Below the pieces are notes generated by a model, which saw only the letters and a program-made list of their open reading frames with translations, did not search any database and was not told the origin of the DNA. From positions 1-64,000 of the forward strand of contig NZ_NIJM01000001.1 in NCBI RefSeq assembly GCF_002836945.1: a stretch of DNA of 64,000 bases. The letters run 5' to 3'. Shown one piece after another: positions 18,556-26,898 of this stretch. The position numbers were made by a program, and so were the translations under genes. The stretch comes from Shewanella chilikensis. Lineage in GTDB: Bacteria > Pseudomonadota > Gammaproteobacteria > Enterobacterales > Shewanellaceae. Positions within the stretch are counted from its first letter, which is position 1, and every line of letters starts with the position of its first letter.

Positions 18556-19611
18556 TCAACCCTGACGGCGCTTCAGCACGCTGTCGTTGAGCATTGACAG
18601 CAGTTTCTCTGTATCATCCCAACCTATACAGGCGTCGGTAATACTTTGACCATAACTGAGGGGGTGCCCGGGATTAAGGTCCTGACGCCCTTCCACCAGA
18701 TGACTCTCCACCATCACCCCGAAAATCGCCTGCTGTTTGGCGGCAATCTGGCCGCAGACATCTTCAGCCACCAACATCTGACGCCGGAAGTCTTTACTGG
18801 AATTGGCGTGGCTGAAGTCAATCATCACCTTGGGTTTCAGGCCAACCGTCTCGAGCTGAGAGCATATCCGGCTCACATGAGCCGAGCTGTAGTTGGGTTC
18901 GCGTCCACCACGCAGAATGATATGGCAGTCATCATTACCCTTGGTTGACACAATTGCCGAATGGCCAAACTTGGTCACCGACAGGAAATGGTGTGGTGCG
19001 CTGGCGGCCCCAATGGCATCTATCGCCACCTTGATGGTACCATCTGTGCCGTTTTTGAATCCCACAGGACAAGACAGGCCCGATGCCAACTCGCGGTGAA
19101 CCTGAGACTCTGTGGTACGGGCGCCGATGGCGCCCCAGCACATGAGGTCGGCCATATATTGAGGGGTGATCATATCGAGGAACTCACCTGCAGTCGGTAC
19201 CTGGCTGTCATTCAATTCGAGCAGCAGTTTGCGGGCCGTTCTTAGGCCGTCGTTGAGCTTGAAGCTGTTATCCATGTAGGGATCGTTAATCAGCCCCTTC
19301 CAGCCCACTGTCGTTCTGGGTTTCTCGAAATAAACCCGCATCACCACTTCCAATTGATCCTGATAGGCCGCTCTGAGTTTGGCCAGACGCGCACCATACT
19401 CCAGCGCGGCCTCGGGGTCGTGAATAGAGCATGGCCCTATCACCACCAGCAGGCGATCGTCCTGTCCATGCAGGATTTTGTGAATATTCTTCCTGGCTTT
19501 AAAGACGGTGGATGAGGCGCGTTCGGTTGCCGGAAATCGTTCCAGAATGGCTATCGGTGGCAGTAACTCTTTAACTTCATTAATCCGTACATCATCATTC
19601 TGGTAATACAT
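18556..19611 (-). CDS. aroG: 3-deoxy-7-phosphoheptulonate synthase
   Basis: Condenses phosphoenolpyruvate and erythrose 4-phosphate in the first step of the shikimate pathway. The N-terminus MYYQNDDVRINEVKELLPP closely matches E. coli AroG. Active-site motifs are VVIGPCSIHDP, KPRTTVGWKGL, GTDGTIKVAIDA and IDFSHANSSKD. The 351-residue length fits the type Ia class that is feedback-inhibited by an aromatic amino acid; which one cannot be read safely. I chose ATG 19611 by homology; GTG 19620 is closer to GGAG but adds three residues. Confidence 0.92.
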   Translation of the reverse strand: MYYQNDDVRINEVKELLPPIAILERFPATERASSTVFKARKNIHKILHGQDDRLLVVIGPCSIHDPEAALEYGARLAKLRAAYQDQLEVVMRVYFEKPRTTVGWKGLINDPYMDNSFKLNDGLRTARKLLLELNDSQVPTAGEFLDMITPQYMADLMCWGAIGARTTESQVHRELASGLSCPVGFKNGTDGTIKVAIDAIGAASAPHHFLSVTKFGHSAIVSTKGNDDCHIILRGGREPNYSSAHVSRICSQLETVGLKPKVMIDFSHANSSKDFRRQMLVAEDVCGQIAAKQQAIFGVMVESHLVEGRQDLNPGHPLSYGQSITDACIGWDDTEKLLSMLNDSVLKRRQG

Positions 19612-19667
19612 AAACGTCACACAGCTCCGGCTATTGATAAGAATCTCTTGTTTTGAATAACAGTTTC

Positions 19668-19696
19668 AATCTATCCGCTATATTCAACCAATGCAA
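19668..19696 (-). promoter_or_regulatory. Candidate aroG promoter
   Basis: Reading leftward, TTGCAT (19696 to 19691) is separated by 17 bp from TAGATT (19673 to 19668), giving a start about 50 bases before the aroG ATG. No TyrR box was recognised nearby. Confidence 0.4.
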
Positions 19697-20133
19697 TTAA
19701 CTTATATAGATTTCTCTGCAATTCATGTTATTTCTTATTTTTTGTATGGTAATCTCCGCCTTCCAATGAGAAATCCCCTAAGCACAGCCTAATTGACAAA
19801 CAAACCACCAACAACACCTTTCAATCAAGGAGTAGCCATTTTTGCCACAAGCTCTCACCTGGTTTGAATCAAACCCGATTGAACTCCTTTTTATAGGCAA
19901 GTAACTCATATAGAGTGCGCTCAAAAGCGGCTCCCTCCTCTCATGTTCAACAGTTATATTTAACTAAAAAATTAAGAAATTCCTCTATATACAGCTATCC
20001 CTTTCAATTGGCTTAACCTAGCCAATATTTCAGCAATTAACTTGCTGCAAGTAAACATTAAAACTAACTTAATTAGCGGATAAACATATTTATCCCTTCA
20101 CAAAATAATGATTATCAACAAGAGAAATGCGAC
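19697..20133. other. AT-rich intergenic region between aroG and the hydrolase gene
   Basis: About 440 bases with no supported gene. It is clearly richer in A and T than its surroundings. It contains the 11-bp word GCAATTAACTT at 20033-20043, which is also present at 19693-19703 in the aroG promoter region. It presumably holds the promoter of the hydrolase gene at 20134. Confidence 0.4.
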
Positions 20134-20991
20134 ATGAAAATATCCACCACCCTGATGATGTTGGGTCTTTGTAGTGTCTGCTCCCTGAGTCATGGCGCCA
20201 CCGGCGTCGCCTTTGTCCATGGAACAGGAAAACAAACCGATGCCCTGAACGATTACTGGACCCGCGAGTTTGTCGATTCAGTTCGTCAAGGTATCAGCAC
20301 CCCGAGTAACTATCAGGTCATCAACTGTGACTTCGAGCAATATATGTGGGATGAGGCCGCTGCCGGCTGTTTGGTCGATCAGCTGCAGAGCTTTATCAAC
20401 GCCCGCAATCTGGATCAACTGATCCTTATCACCCACTCCAATGGCGGCAACATAGTGCGCTGGGTCTTGTCCAATCCCACCTGGGATGGACGTTATCCAG
20501 CTGTGATCAACAGCATCAGCCGAGTGATAGCGCTGGCTCCTTCCAGTGCCGGTACACCACTGGCCGATGCCGTCACTCAAGGCAATGTGTTTGAAACCAG
20601 TCTCGGCTGGCTGCTCGGTTACGACAGCGATGCCGTCAAACAGCAGCAAGTGGGTTGGATGGCGCAATACAACAGTCAATGGCTGTACGGCACAGCCGGG
20701 CGCCCTTCTCTGGGTAAGCCTTTTGAAGCTGTTGTCGGCTCGGACGTGGAGTCGGCAGTTTGGGACAGCGACAGCTATTGCGGCGGCTATCAGAATCAAG
20801 TGGGCCTGGAGACTACCCAAAACTGGCTGGATAACTGCTCCGACGGTTTTCTTGAGTGCAACTCCCAAAGTGCCGCCGGCAGTGTCTGGTTTACCGATAA
20901 GCAGAAAACCCGTGACAGAGAACCTTTGAGTCACCATCAAAGCCGCCGGGCCTGTTTTAATCTCGACACCCTTCTGCGCAATCATATCTGA
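20134..20991 (+). CDS. Exported alpha/beta hydrolase (lipase-like)
   Basis: A 285-residue protein with a signal peptide ending near residue 21. The oxyanion-hole segment is VAFVHGTGKQ (25-34). The nucleophile Ser102 lies in ITHSNGGN, where the usual first Gly of GxSxG is Thr. Five cysteines late in the mature protein (for example DSYCGGY and GFLECNS) suggest disulfides and a periplasmic or secreted enzyme. The start has only a weak AGAG. A lipoprotein gene follows after 10 bases and is probably cotranscribed. Substrate unknown; triacylglycerol or another ester is likely. Confidence 0.75.
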   Translation: MKISTTLMMLGLCSVCSLSHGATGVAFVHGTGKQTDALNDYWTREFVDSVRQGISTPSNYQVINCDFEQYMWDEAAAGCLVDQLQSFINARNLDQLILITHSNGGNIVRWVLSNPTWDGRYPAVINSISRVIALAPSSAGTPLADAVTQGNVFETSLGWLLGYDSDAVKQQQVGWMAQYNSQWLYGTAGRPSLGKPFEAVVGSDVESAVWDSDSYCGGYQNQVGLETTQNWLDNCSDGFLECNSQSAAGSVWFTDKQKTRDREPLSHHQSRRACFNLDTLLRNHI

Positions 20992-21001
20992 GGACGTAAG
21001 T

Positions 21002-22291
21002 ATGAAGATGTATATCAGCAAGACACCGCTGCTGGCAGCGATACTCCTGAGCCTCACGGGTTGCCAGGATGATGCCAAGGTAGAACAAAACCAGCAGCCC
21101 AAGAGCCTGACCTTGGCCATGGTGCCGCCCCAGGCAAGCGATATCAAGGCAGGAGAAGAGCTGGATACAGGGCAATTGCCGCCCTTGAATACCTCCAGGG
21201 AAGATGTCAGCTTTGTCAGGGCGCTGTCAGGGGAGTATCAGGCCCAGCTGCCGGACAAAACCGCCAGTGCCAGCAGTGATGAATACTGGTTGATGGTTAC
21301 AGGCGCCGAGCTTAACCAAGGCCTAGAGCTGCCATTAACCCAAGGCAGCAGCGTTATCCGTCTGGCTCCTCGCTGGGATACAAGCAGCGGCGCCCCTACT
21401 GCCCCCAAGAGCATTGCTCCAGACGCAGTTCAACTCAGCTCGGCCGCAGGCAAAACTGAGAACAAGCGTCTTATCCGCCGCGCCGTAGACTCTGAGTCTC
21501 TGGCCAGTGCCGGGATGGATGATGACTCCAGTGCCCTGTTGCTGAGCTCAGATATCAAGCCCGGTCTCTATCGTCTGCAGGTCGCCGCAGCGCTGACCGC
21601 CACTGACAACTATCTGGTTAATGTCAAAGAGAAAGGCTCTGCCTATCGTCTCAAGTTAAGCACCCCATCATCACTCGAGGCCAACACCCATCTCGAGTTG
21701 GAGCTGGCGCTTGAGAACGATAAGGCCATGGGTTCACCTCGTTTGGCCAGTGCCCGGCTGCAGCAAGCAAGCGGCGAGCAAACCCCACTGCAACTCAGCC
21801 AAAGTGGCAACAGCTGGCGACTGCAAAATGAGCAGTTGCCCATGCCCTCAAGCAATGCGGGTTTCAGTGAATTGGTGGTCGATATTGAGACCCTGGTGGA
21901 TAACACCTTGGTACGACGAACAGTCAAGACCGCCTTCAAGCAGTTCTATCCATCGGCACGGCTGGCACCCGAAATCAAAGTGGGTTGGCAAAATGGTCTG
22001 CCAAGCGCCCTCAACTTTACGCTGGAGCTGGCCCAAAGTGGTCGTTTTGGGGTGTCGGCAATACTGACAGGGACCGATGCCCAAGGGCAGGAAATCGCCA
22101 TACTGCAGAGTGAGACCGCGGCCTGGCTGACACAAGAGCAAAACAGTCTGCAGTTGCCTCTAAACCTTGAGCTAATCCAAAATTCGGGCTTAAAGCCGCC
22201 CTATGGTGTCAGGGCAGTTGAGCTCAAGGATATGGGGCAGATGGCGCGCTTGAGTTACCGCGACAAGGCGCTGAGTTTCGAAGCCCTTTAA
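21002..22291 (+). CDS. Lipoprotein, probably DUF4785 family
   Basis: A 429-residue lipoprotein with lipobox LTGC (Cys21). The mature protein appears to be beta-rich and made of two or three immunoglobulin-like domains; ADNYL-type and YGVRAVELKDM segments and alternating hydrophobic strands support this. It resembles DUF4785 proteins of Legionella and Shewanella from memory; the family call is moderate. It lies 10 bases after the exported hydrolase, so a partner or chaperone role is plausible. It ends in a strong terminator. Confidence 0.6.
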   Translation: MKMYISKTPLLAAILLSLTGCQDDAKVEQNQQPKSLTLAMVPPQASDIKAGEELDTGQLPPLNTSREDVSFVRALSGEYQAQLPDKTASASSDEYWLMVTGAELNQGLELPLTQGSSVIRLAPRWDTSSGAPTAPKSIAPDAVQLSSAAGKTENKRLIRRAVDSESLASAGMDDDSSALLLSSDIKPGLYRLQVAAALTATDNYLVNVKEKGSAYRLKLSTPSSLEANTHLELELALENDKAMGSPRLASARLQQASGEQTPLQLSQSGNSWRLQNEQLPMPSSNAGFSELVVDIETLVDNTLVRRTVKTAFKQFYPSARLAPEIKVGWQNGLPSALNFTLELAQSGRFGVSAILTGTDAQGQEIAILQSETAAWLTQEQNSLQLPLNLELIQNSGLKPPYGVRAVELKDMGQMARLSYRDKALSFEAL

Positions 22292-22331
22292 AGCCAGCTT
22301 TCAGGCAGAGAGAAACTTATAGCCAGAAAGT

Positions 22332-22367
22332 AAAAAGCCCGATGCAGATGTCAGCATCGGGCTTTTT
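22332..22367. terminator. Terminator after the DUF4785-like gene
   Basis: Perfect 14-base arms AAAAAGCCCGATGC/GCATCGGGCTTTTT around an 8-base loop. It can work in both directions and also serves the convergent TPR gene at 22432. Confidence 0.9.
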
Positions 22368-22431
22368 ACTCTGCAGCTTGGCTTAACCAGTTGCGCCTTT
22401 ATAACCTCACTCTTTCAGCCAAGCTTTTGAA

Positions 22432-23661
22432 TCAATGCCCTTCCATCGCATGCAACTTGGCCTGATAGCGTTTTTTCTGCTCGCCGTCACCGGCCAGCGC
22501 CAACGCCTTTTGCAGATTGCTCTTCGCGCGGTCGGAGTCCCCTTTTGCCCAATAGGTTCTGGACAAACCAAAGTAAAACTCGTGGCGATAATCCGCCTTC
22601 TCAATCGCTCTTCGATACCAACTCAGCGCCTCATCATATTGATGATCCATGTAGGCTTGTTGCGCCATATCATAGTAGTAATAAGGATTCCGGATCCGGG
22701 CAAGCTCCAGTACCTTGTGCACTTCGGCCCATTCATCCAGTCTGTCCTGGCTGCTCAGTATGACCGCCAGGTTATAGAGGGTAGTCATGTTTTCCGGCTC
22801 AAGCGTCAACGCATAGCGGTAGACCCGCTCGGCCATCTGTTCCATGCCCCTGGCGCGATAGAGCACCGCCAGGCTGTTGAGCGCCGGAATAAACAGACTC
22901 TGCTGTTGCAGGCTCTTTTTCAACAAGCCGTATGCGAGATCCCAATTCTCATTGATCAATGCCTCGGCCGCCGCATTGTTGTAATACATGGCGACCACAG
23001 TACCTTGGCTGATCTTATTGACCTTATAGCTGCGCACAGCACGCTCTGGCAGGAAATCCACCAGGATGGAACGCTCGGTGACATGGAAGACATGATTATT
23101 CTTGGGCGGGTATAGCTTGAGGTTGATATGACCATTGACCAGATAAAAGGCGCCTTGACGATCCCAGACCGGGGGCACTTCCACATCACGAAATTCAACC
23201 TCTATCCCCAGTTGTTGCGCCATGGCCGCCGTCAGGATCACCAGTGACATGCAGTTTCCGGCCCTGTCGTGAAAGGTTTCGGCGGCGGTGCGGGTGTAGT
23301 TGTCCTGATAGCGAAAGCCGCCCTTGTCGGCATGGATATAGTCAGCCAACCACTCGTGGGCCAACTCCTGATTGGACATGAGTGCACCGCGGCTATAAGC
23401 ACCTCTGAGTAACTGCACCGCTTCGGGAGGCAAAGCGAATAACTCGGCGGGCTCGGGGATATTCCCTGCCTCTTTGAATTGGTTATCCTGAAACAGGCTG
23501 CCAAGAGCCATCTTGCTTGGCACCGGGGTACTGCTGCAACCGCAAAATAGCAGCAGCAAAACCGCACCCAATAGGCGACTCAACATGGTAGCGGATAGAG
23601 CGCCAAAGAGAGCACGAGTGACAGAGCCGGAGAAAGCGCTTGAGAAAGTGCCTGAGAACAT
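22432..23661 (-). CDS. TPR lipoprotein with transglutaminase-like domain
   Basis: A 409-residue envelope protein. After an unusually long N-region there is a hydrophobic segment ending LFCGCSS, a slightly non-canonical lipobox (Cys42). A transglutaminase-like domain follows (about 70-200), with Cys137 in RAGNCMSLVI and His178 in LVNGHINL as candidate catalytic residues. From about 240 to 400 there are several TPR motifs, for example LAVLYRARGMEQMAERVYRY. The start at ATG 23661 has a strong AGGAGG. The enzyme activity is not shown; some family members are non-catalytic. Confidence 0.75.
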   Translation of the reverse strand: MFSGTFSSAFSGSVTRALFGALSATMLSRLLGAVLLLLFCGCSSTPVPSKMALGSLFQDNQFKEAGNIPEPAELFALPPEAVQLLRGAYSRGALMSNQELAHEWLADYIHADKGGFRYQDNYTRTAAETFHDRAGNCMSLVILTAAMAQQLGIEVEFRDVEVPPVWDRQGAFYLVNGHINLKLYPPKNNHVFHVTERSILVDFLPERAVRSYKVNKISQGTVVAMYYNNAAAEALINENWDLAYGLLKKSLQQQSLFIPALNSLAVLYRARGMEQMAERVYRYALTLEPENMTTLYNLAVILSSQDRLDEWAEVHKVLELARIRNPYYYYDMAQQAYMDHQYDEALSWYRRAIEKADYRHEFYFGLSRTYWAKGDSDRAKSNLQKALALAGDGEQKKRYQAKLHAMEGH

Positions 23662-23752
23662 AAGGCCTCCTGAGTTAAGGCTTCTTTACTGAAAGCTTAA
23701 GTCAGACTGGCCACTCCTGCCGCGCCAAAGGGTGACAAAATGTGAATATACC

Positions 23753-24124
23753 CTAGTTCAAGCCTTCATTTCCGGGAGCAATAACGTCGGAACCCGGCTT
23801 GGGGATCCCTATATAGAGCTGCTGTTGCCGGTAAAGATAGGGGCGATAAAAATGGCCATCGCAGGAAAAGTAGCGATAGGGGCGCATGTAAGGAACACAT
23901 ATGGCAGGCAGGCTGCGGAGGATCTCCAGTTGTTGCTGCGAGCGCAGTAGTTCCTGCCACTCATGCTGACGCAGTAATTCATCCCTGACGGCAAAGGCAT
24001 CGAAGGGCTCACTGGCATCACGAACCACCACTTGACCTGCCTCGGCATTGCCAAGCCACAGCAAGGTAATTAACAAAGCGCCGAAAAAAGTACCGGTCAG
24101 CTTCATTCCACTGAGAGTCTTCAT
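23753..24124 (-). CDS. Small exported protein of unknown function
   Basis: A 123-residue protein with a signal peptide (first 28 residues or so, ending NAEA). The mature part is rich in Gln, Arg and Tyr, with LLRQHEWQELLRSQQQLEIL as a helix followed by a Tyr-rich segment that includes two cysteines (PAICVPY and YFSCDGHF). I chose ATG 24124, with AAGGGG 6 bases upstream. No family recognised. A promoter or operon link is not clear; it lies between the TPR gene and amtB. Confidence 0.6.
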   Translation of the reverse strand: MKTLSGMKLTGTFFGALLITLLWLGNAEAGQVVVRDASEPFDAFAVRDELLRQHEWQELLRSQQQLEILRSLPAICVPYMRPYRYFSCDGHFYRPYLYRQQQLYIGIPKPGSDVIAPGNEGLN

Positions 24125-24248
24125 CGCCATCCCCTTAGGCTCCAGGCTGTTTCTGCTTTCAGTCTGCCCCCAAGAGCGTCTGTCATCAAGCGCCATAGCC
24201 GCAAAATACGCTTTTCCTGGCCGACTCCCGCCAAGGCAGATAACCCAA

Positions 24249-24272
24249 AAGCCATCTCACAAGAGATGGCTT
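24249..24272 (-). terminator. Terminator of glnK-amtB
   Basis: Perfect 10-bp stem AAGCCATCTC/GAGATGGCTT with an ACAA loop. On the minus strand the stem ends in TTTT, so it can terminate the glnK-amtB transcript about 90 bases after the amtB stop codon. Confidence 0.75.
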
Positions 24273-24313
24273 AAAGATTAAGGAAGCTTGCTTGATCTCT
24301 CAAAAACACTCAT

Positions 24314-24376
24314 GACTTATCAGCTGGTGTTCTTGGCTTATCAATTGGCGTTCTTGGCTTATCAATTGGCGTTCTT
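24314..24376 (-). repeat. Three 21-bp tandem repeats across the amtB stop codon
   Basis: Units 24356-24376 and 24335-24355 are identical (AAGAACGCCAATTGATAAGCC on the minus strand, given here as one 21-base unit split AAGAACGCCA/ATTGATAAGCC). The unit at 24314-24334 differs at four positions. The first unit encodes the last AmtB residues KNAN and the tandem TGA-TAA stops; the next two units repeat the same codons in the same frame but are untranslated. Confidence 0.9.
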
Positions 24377-25612
24377 GACAGTCACAAACTCAGGATAGGC
24401 ATCGATACCGCAATCCGACGCGTCCATACCGTTGTACTCTTCCTCTTCGGTCACCCGGATCCCCATGGTCACTTTCAAGGCGCCCCACACCAGCAATGAC
24501 GCCAGGAACACCCAGGCAGAGATCACCGCAGCGCCAAACAGCTGCCCTGTCACACTGGCATCGGCATTGGACAGAGGCACCATCATCAAACCGAAGAAAC
24601 CGGCGACCCCGTGCACCGAGATAGCCCCGACAGGATCGTCTATCTTGATTCGGTCAAAGCCCACAATGGAGAACACCACCAAACCGCCGGCTACCAGGCC
24701 TATCACACCCGCCATAGGCAGCGAGGGCGACAATGGATCTGCTGTGATAGCCACCAAACCAGCCAAAGTACCATTGAGTATCATGGTCAAGTCGGCCTTG
24801 CCCCACACCATCTTACAGACGATCAGTGCAGATACCGCGCCGAAGGCCGCTGCCGAATTGGTGTTGACGAAGACTTTGGCCACAGCGCTGGCATTCTCGG
24901 CATCAGAGACCAGTAACTGAGAACCACCGTTGAAACCGAACCAGCCCATCCAGAGGATAAAAGTCCCCAGAGTTGCCAGCGGCAAGTTGGATCCCGGGAT
25001 AGGGTTAACCTGGCCATTGGCGCCATATTTACCTTTACGGGCCCCCAGCAGCAAGACACCGGCCAAGGCCGCGGCCGCACCGGCCATATGCACTATGCCG
25101 CTACCGGCAAAGTCGACAAAGCCGGCTTCGGAAAGGAAACCACCACCCCAGGTCCAGTAACCTTCCACCGGATAGATGACTGCCGTCATTACCAGGCTGA
25201 ATGCCAGGAAAGCCCACAGGCGCATGCGCTCGGCCACGGCGCCGGAAACAATCGACATGGCTGTAGCCACAAATACCACCTGGAAGAAGAAATCAGACTC
25301 CAGCGCATGGTCGGCGTCGGCAGCTTGAGAGCCTATCAAGGTGCTGATGCTCGGCAGCCAGCCGCCCTCGCCATTGTCCACATACATGATGTTGTAACCC
25401 ACAATCAGGTAGGTGATACAGGCGATTGAATAGAGACAGATGTTTTTGGTCAGTATCTCTGTGGTGTTTTTGGAACGCACCAACCCAGCCTCCAGCATGG
25501 CGAAACCCGCCGCCATCCACATCACCAGCGCGCCGGAGATCAGAAAGTAAAAGGTGTCCAGCGCAAAACGCAGCTCTGTGACCGTAGTACCCAATTTGCT
25601 CAGTTCTTCCAT
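24362..25612 (-). CDS. amtB: Ammonium transporter
   Basis: A trimeric inner membrane ammonium channel of 416 residues with about 11 transmembrane helices. The family signature DFAGSGIVHMAGAAAALAG contains the first pore histidine, and the second pore histidine is in AISVHGVAGFFG. The N-terminal FYFLISGALVMWMAAGFAML and the WMGWFGFNGGS motif also fit. It lacks a clear cleavable signal peptide. It starts 11 bases after glnK, whose product plugs the channel when nitrogen is sufficient. The last codons lie in a 21-bp tandem repeat. Confidence 0.95.
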   Translation of the reverse strand: MEELSKLGTTVTELRFALDTFYFLISGALVMWMAAGFAMLEAGLVRSKNTTEILTKNICLYSIACITYLIVGYNIMYVDNGEGGWLPSISTLIGSQAADADHALESDFFFQVVFVATAMSIVSGAVAERMRLWAFLAFSLVMTAVIYPVEGYWTWGGGFLSEAGFVDFAGSGIVHMAGAAAALAGVLLLGARKGKYGANGQVNPIPGSNLPLATLGTFILWMGWFGFNGGSQLLVSDAENASAVAKVFVNTNSAAAFGAVSALIVCKMVWGKADLTMILNGTLAGLVAITADPLSPSLPMAGVIGLVAGGLVVFSIVGFDRIKIDDPVGAISVHGVAGFFGLMMVPLSNADASVTGQLFGAAVISAWVFLASLLVWGALKVTMGIRVTEEEEYNGMDASDCGIDAYPEFVTVKNAN

Positions 25613-25622
25613 CTTCTCCCCC

Positions 25623-25994
<372 letters not shown>

Positions 25995-26008
25995 TTATGC
26001 CAAAAGCA

Positions 26009-26025
26009 ATTCAAACATCAGGCCA
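26009..26025 (-). promoter_or_regulatory. Candidate sigma-54 promoter of glnK-amtB
   Basis: The minus-strand TGGCCTGATGTTTGAAT resembles the sigma-54 consensus TGGCACG-N4-TTGCAT: the -24 TGGC is perfect, but the -12 has GA instead of GC. It lies about 50 bases upstream of glnK and about 65 bases downstream of the NtrC site. Confidence 0.5.
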
Positions 26026-26088
26026 GAATGTTAATTTTTTGTTTTATAAAGAGTTAGCTTTTACGGACCAGGTTAAGAGCTGCAGATA

Positions 26089-26105
26089 TGCACCAATTAG
26101 GTGCA
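26089..26105. promoter_or_regulatory. NtrC (NRI) binding site
   Basis: TGCACCAATTAGGTGCA is a perfect 6-5-6 palindrome that matches the NtrC consensus TGCACC-N5-GGTGCA. It stands upstream of glnK-amtB at a distance normal for a sigma-54 enhancer. Confidence 0.85.
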
Positions 26106-26174
26106 AGTAAGGCTTGGGCGCACAAAAAAAGCGCAATCATCTACGACCTAAGACCTATTGGCTTAAGCCCTGTA

Positions 26175-26208
26175 CTGACGTTAACTGAATGTCCTGACGT
26201 TAACTGAA
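26175..26208. repeat. Two 15-bp direct repeats upstream of the hydrolase gene
   Basis: CTGACGTTAACTGAA occurs at 26175-26189 and 26194-26208, giving a 19-bp period (close to two helical turns). The core contains the palindrome GTTAAC. It lies 55 bases upstream of ATG 26263 and could be a regulator site; none is recognised. Confidence 0.7.
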
Positions 26209-26262
26209 GCGAAAGAAGGACTCGTTTACACCTGTCCTAAGACCAACCAGAAGGAGAACAAA

Positions 26263-26805
26263 ATGTTAAAAGCGGAAGAATGCGTGCTGGTCATAGTGGA
26301 TGTTCAGGGTAAACTGGCGCAGATAATGGACAAGAGTGAACAGCTGCATCAGCAACTGGCCATGCTGATAGAAGGCACGGCCTTGTTTGATATCCCGGTG
26401 CTCTGGCTGGAACAGTTGCCGCAGAAGCTCGGCCCCACGACAGAGTCGCTGGCCGCTCTGCTATCCAAGACCACTTCGCCGATTGCCAAGCATCACTTCA
26501 GTGGCTGGCATTGCCCGGCGTTCCGTGAGGCACTGCTGAGCACGGGCCGCAAACAGGTACTGCTGGCCGGGATAGAGACCCATGTCTGTGTCTATCAAAC
26601 CTGTGGTGATCTTATCGAGCAGGGTTTCGATGTGCACTTGATAGCCGATGCTGTCAGCTCCCGCAGTGAAAGCAACAAACTCTTGGGAATTGAGATGATG
26701 AAGCAGCAGGGAGCCAGGCTCAATAACAGTGAATCTTTACTGTTTGAACTGCAACATCAGGCAGAAGGTGAACGCTTCAAGGCTCTGCTTAAGCTGATCA
26801 AATAA
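26263..26805 (+). CDS. Isochorismatase-family hydrolase
   Basis: A 180-residue cysteine hydrolase of the isochorismatase/YcaC group. The catalytic Asp is in VIVDVQGKLA (Asp13). LPQKLGPTTESL and HHFSGWHCPAF lie around the active-site Lys region. The nucleophile Cys is in GIETHVCVYQT. These enzymes hydrolyse amides such as nicotinamide or isochorismate-like ethers; the substrate here cannot be assigned. GAAGGAG precedes ATG 26263. It is monocistronic and ends before a terminator. Confidence 0.85.
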   Translation: MLKAEECVLVIVDVQGKLAQIMDKSEQLHQQLAMLIEGTALFDIPVLWLEQLPQKLGPTTESLAALLSKTTSPIAKHHFSGWHCPAFREALLSTGRKQVLLAGIETHVCVYQTCGDLIEQGFDVHLIADAVSSRSESNKLLGIEMMKQQGARLNNSESLLFELQHQAEGERFKALLKLIK

Positions 26806-26847
26806 GCCTGTAATCACTCACTGGCTACCACTGCTGGCTTGTAAGAT

Positions 26848-26876
26848 AAAAAAATCCCCGCGATGCGGGGATTTTT
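26848..26876. terminator. Bidirectional terminator between the hydrolase gene and nrfA
   Basis: Stem AAAAATCCCCGC/GCGGGGATTTTT with a GAT loop. A and T runs on the two sides allow it to end both the plus-strand hydrolase transcript and the minus-strand nrfA transcript. Confidence 0.9.
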
Positions 26877-26898
26877 CATTTCGTGATGTTAACGACTG

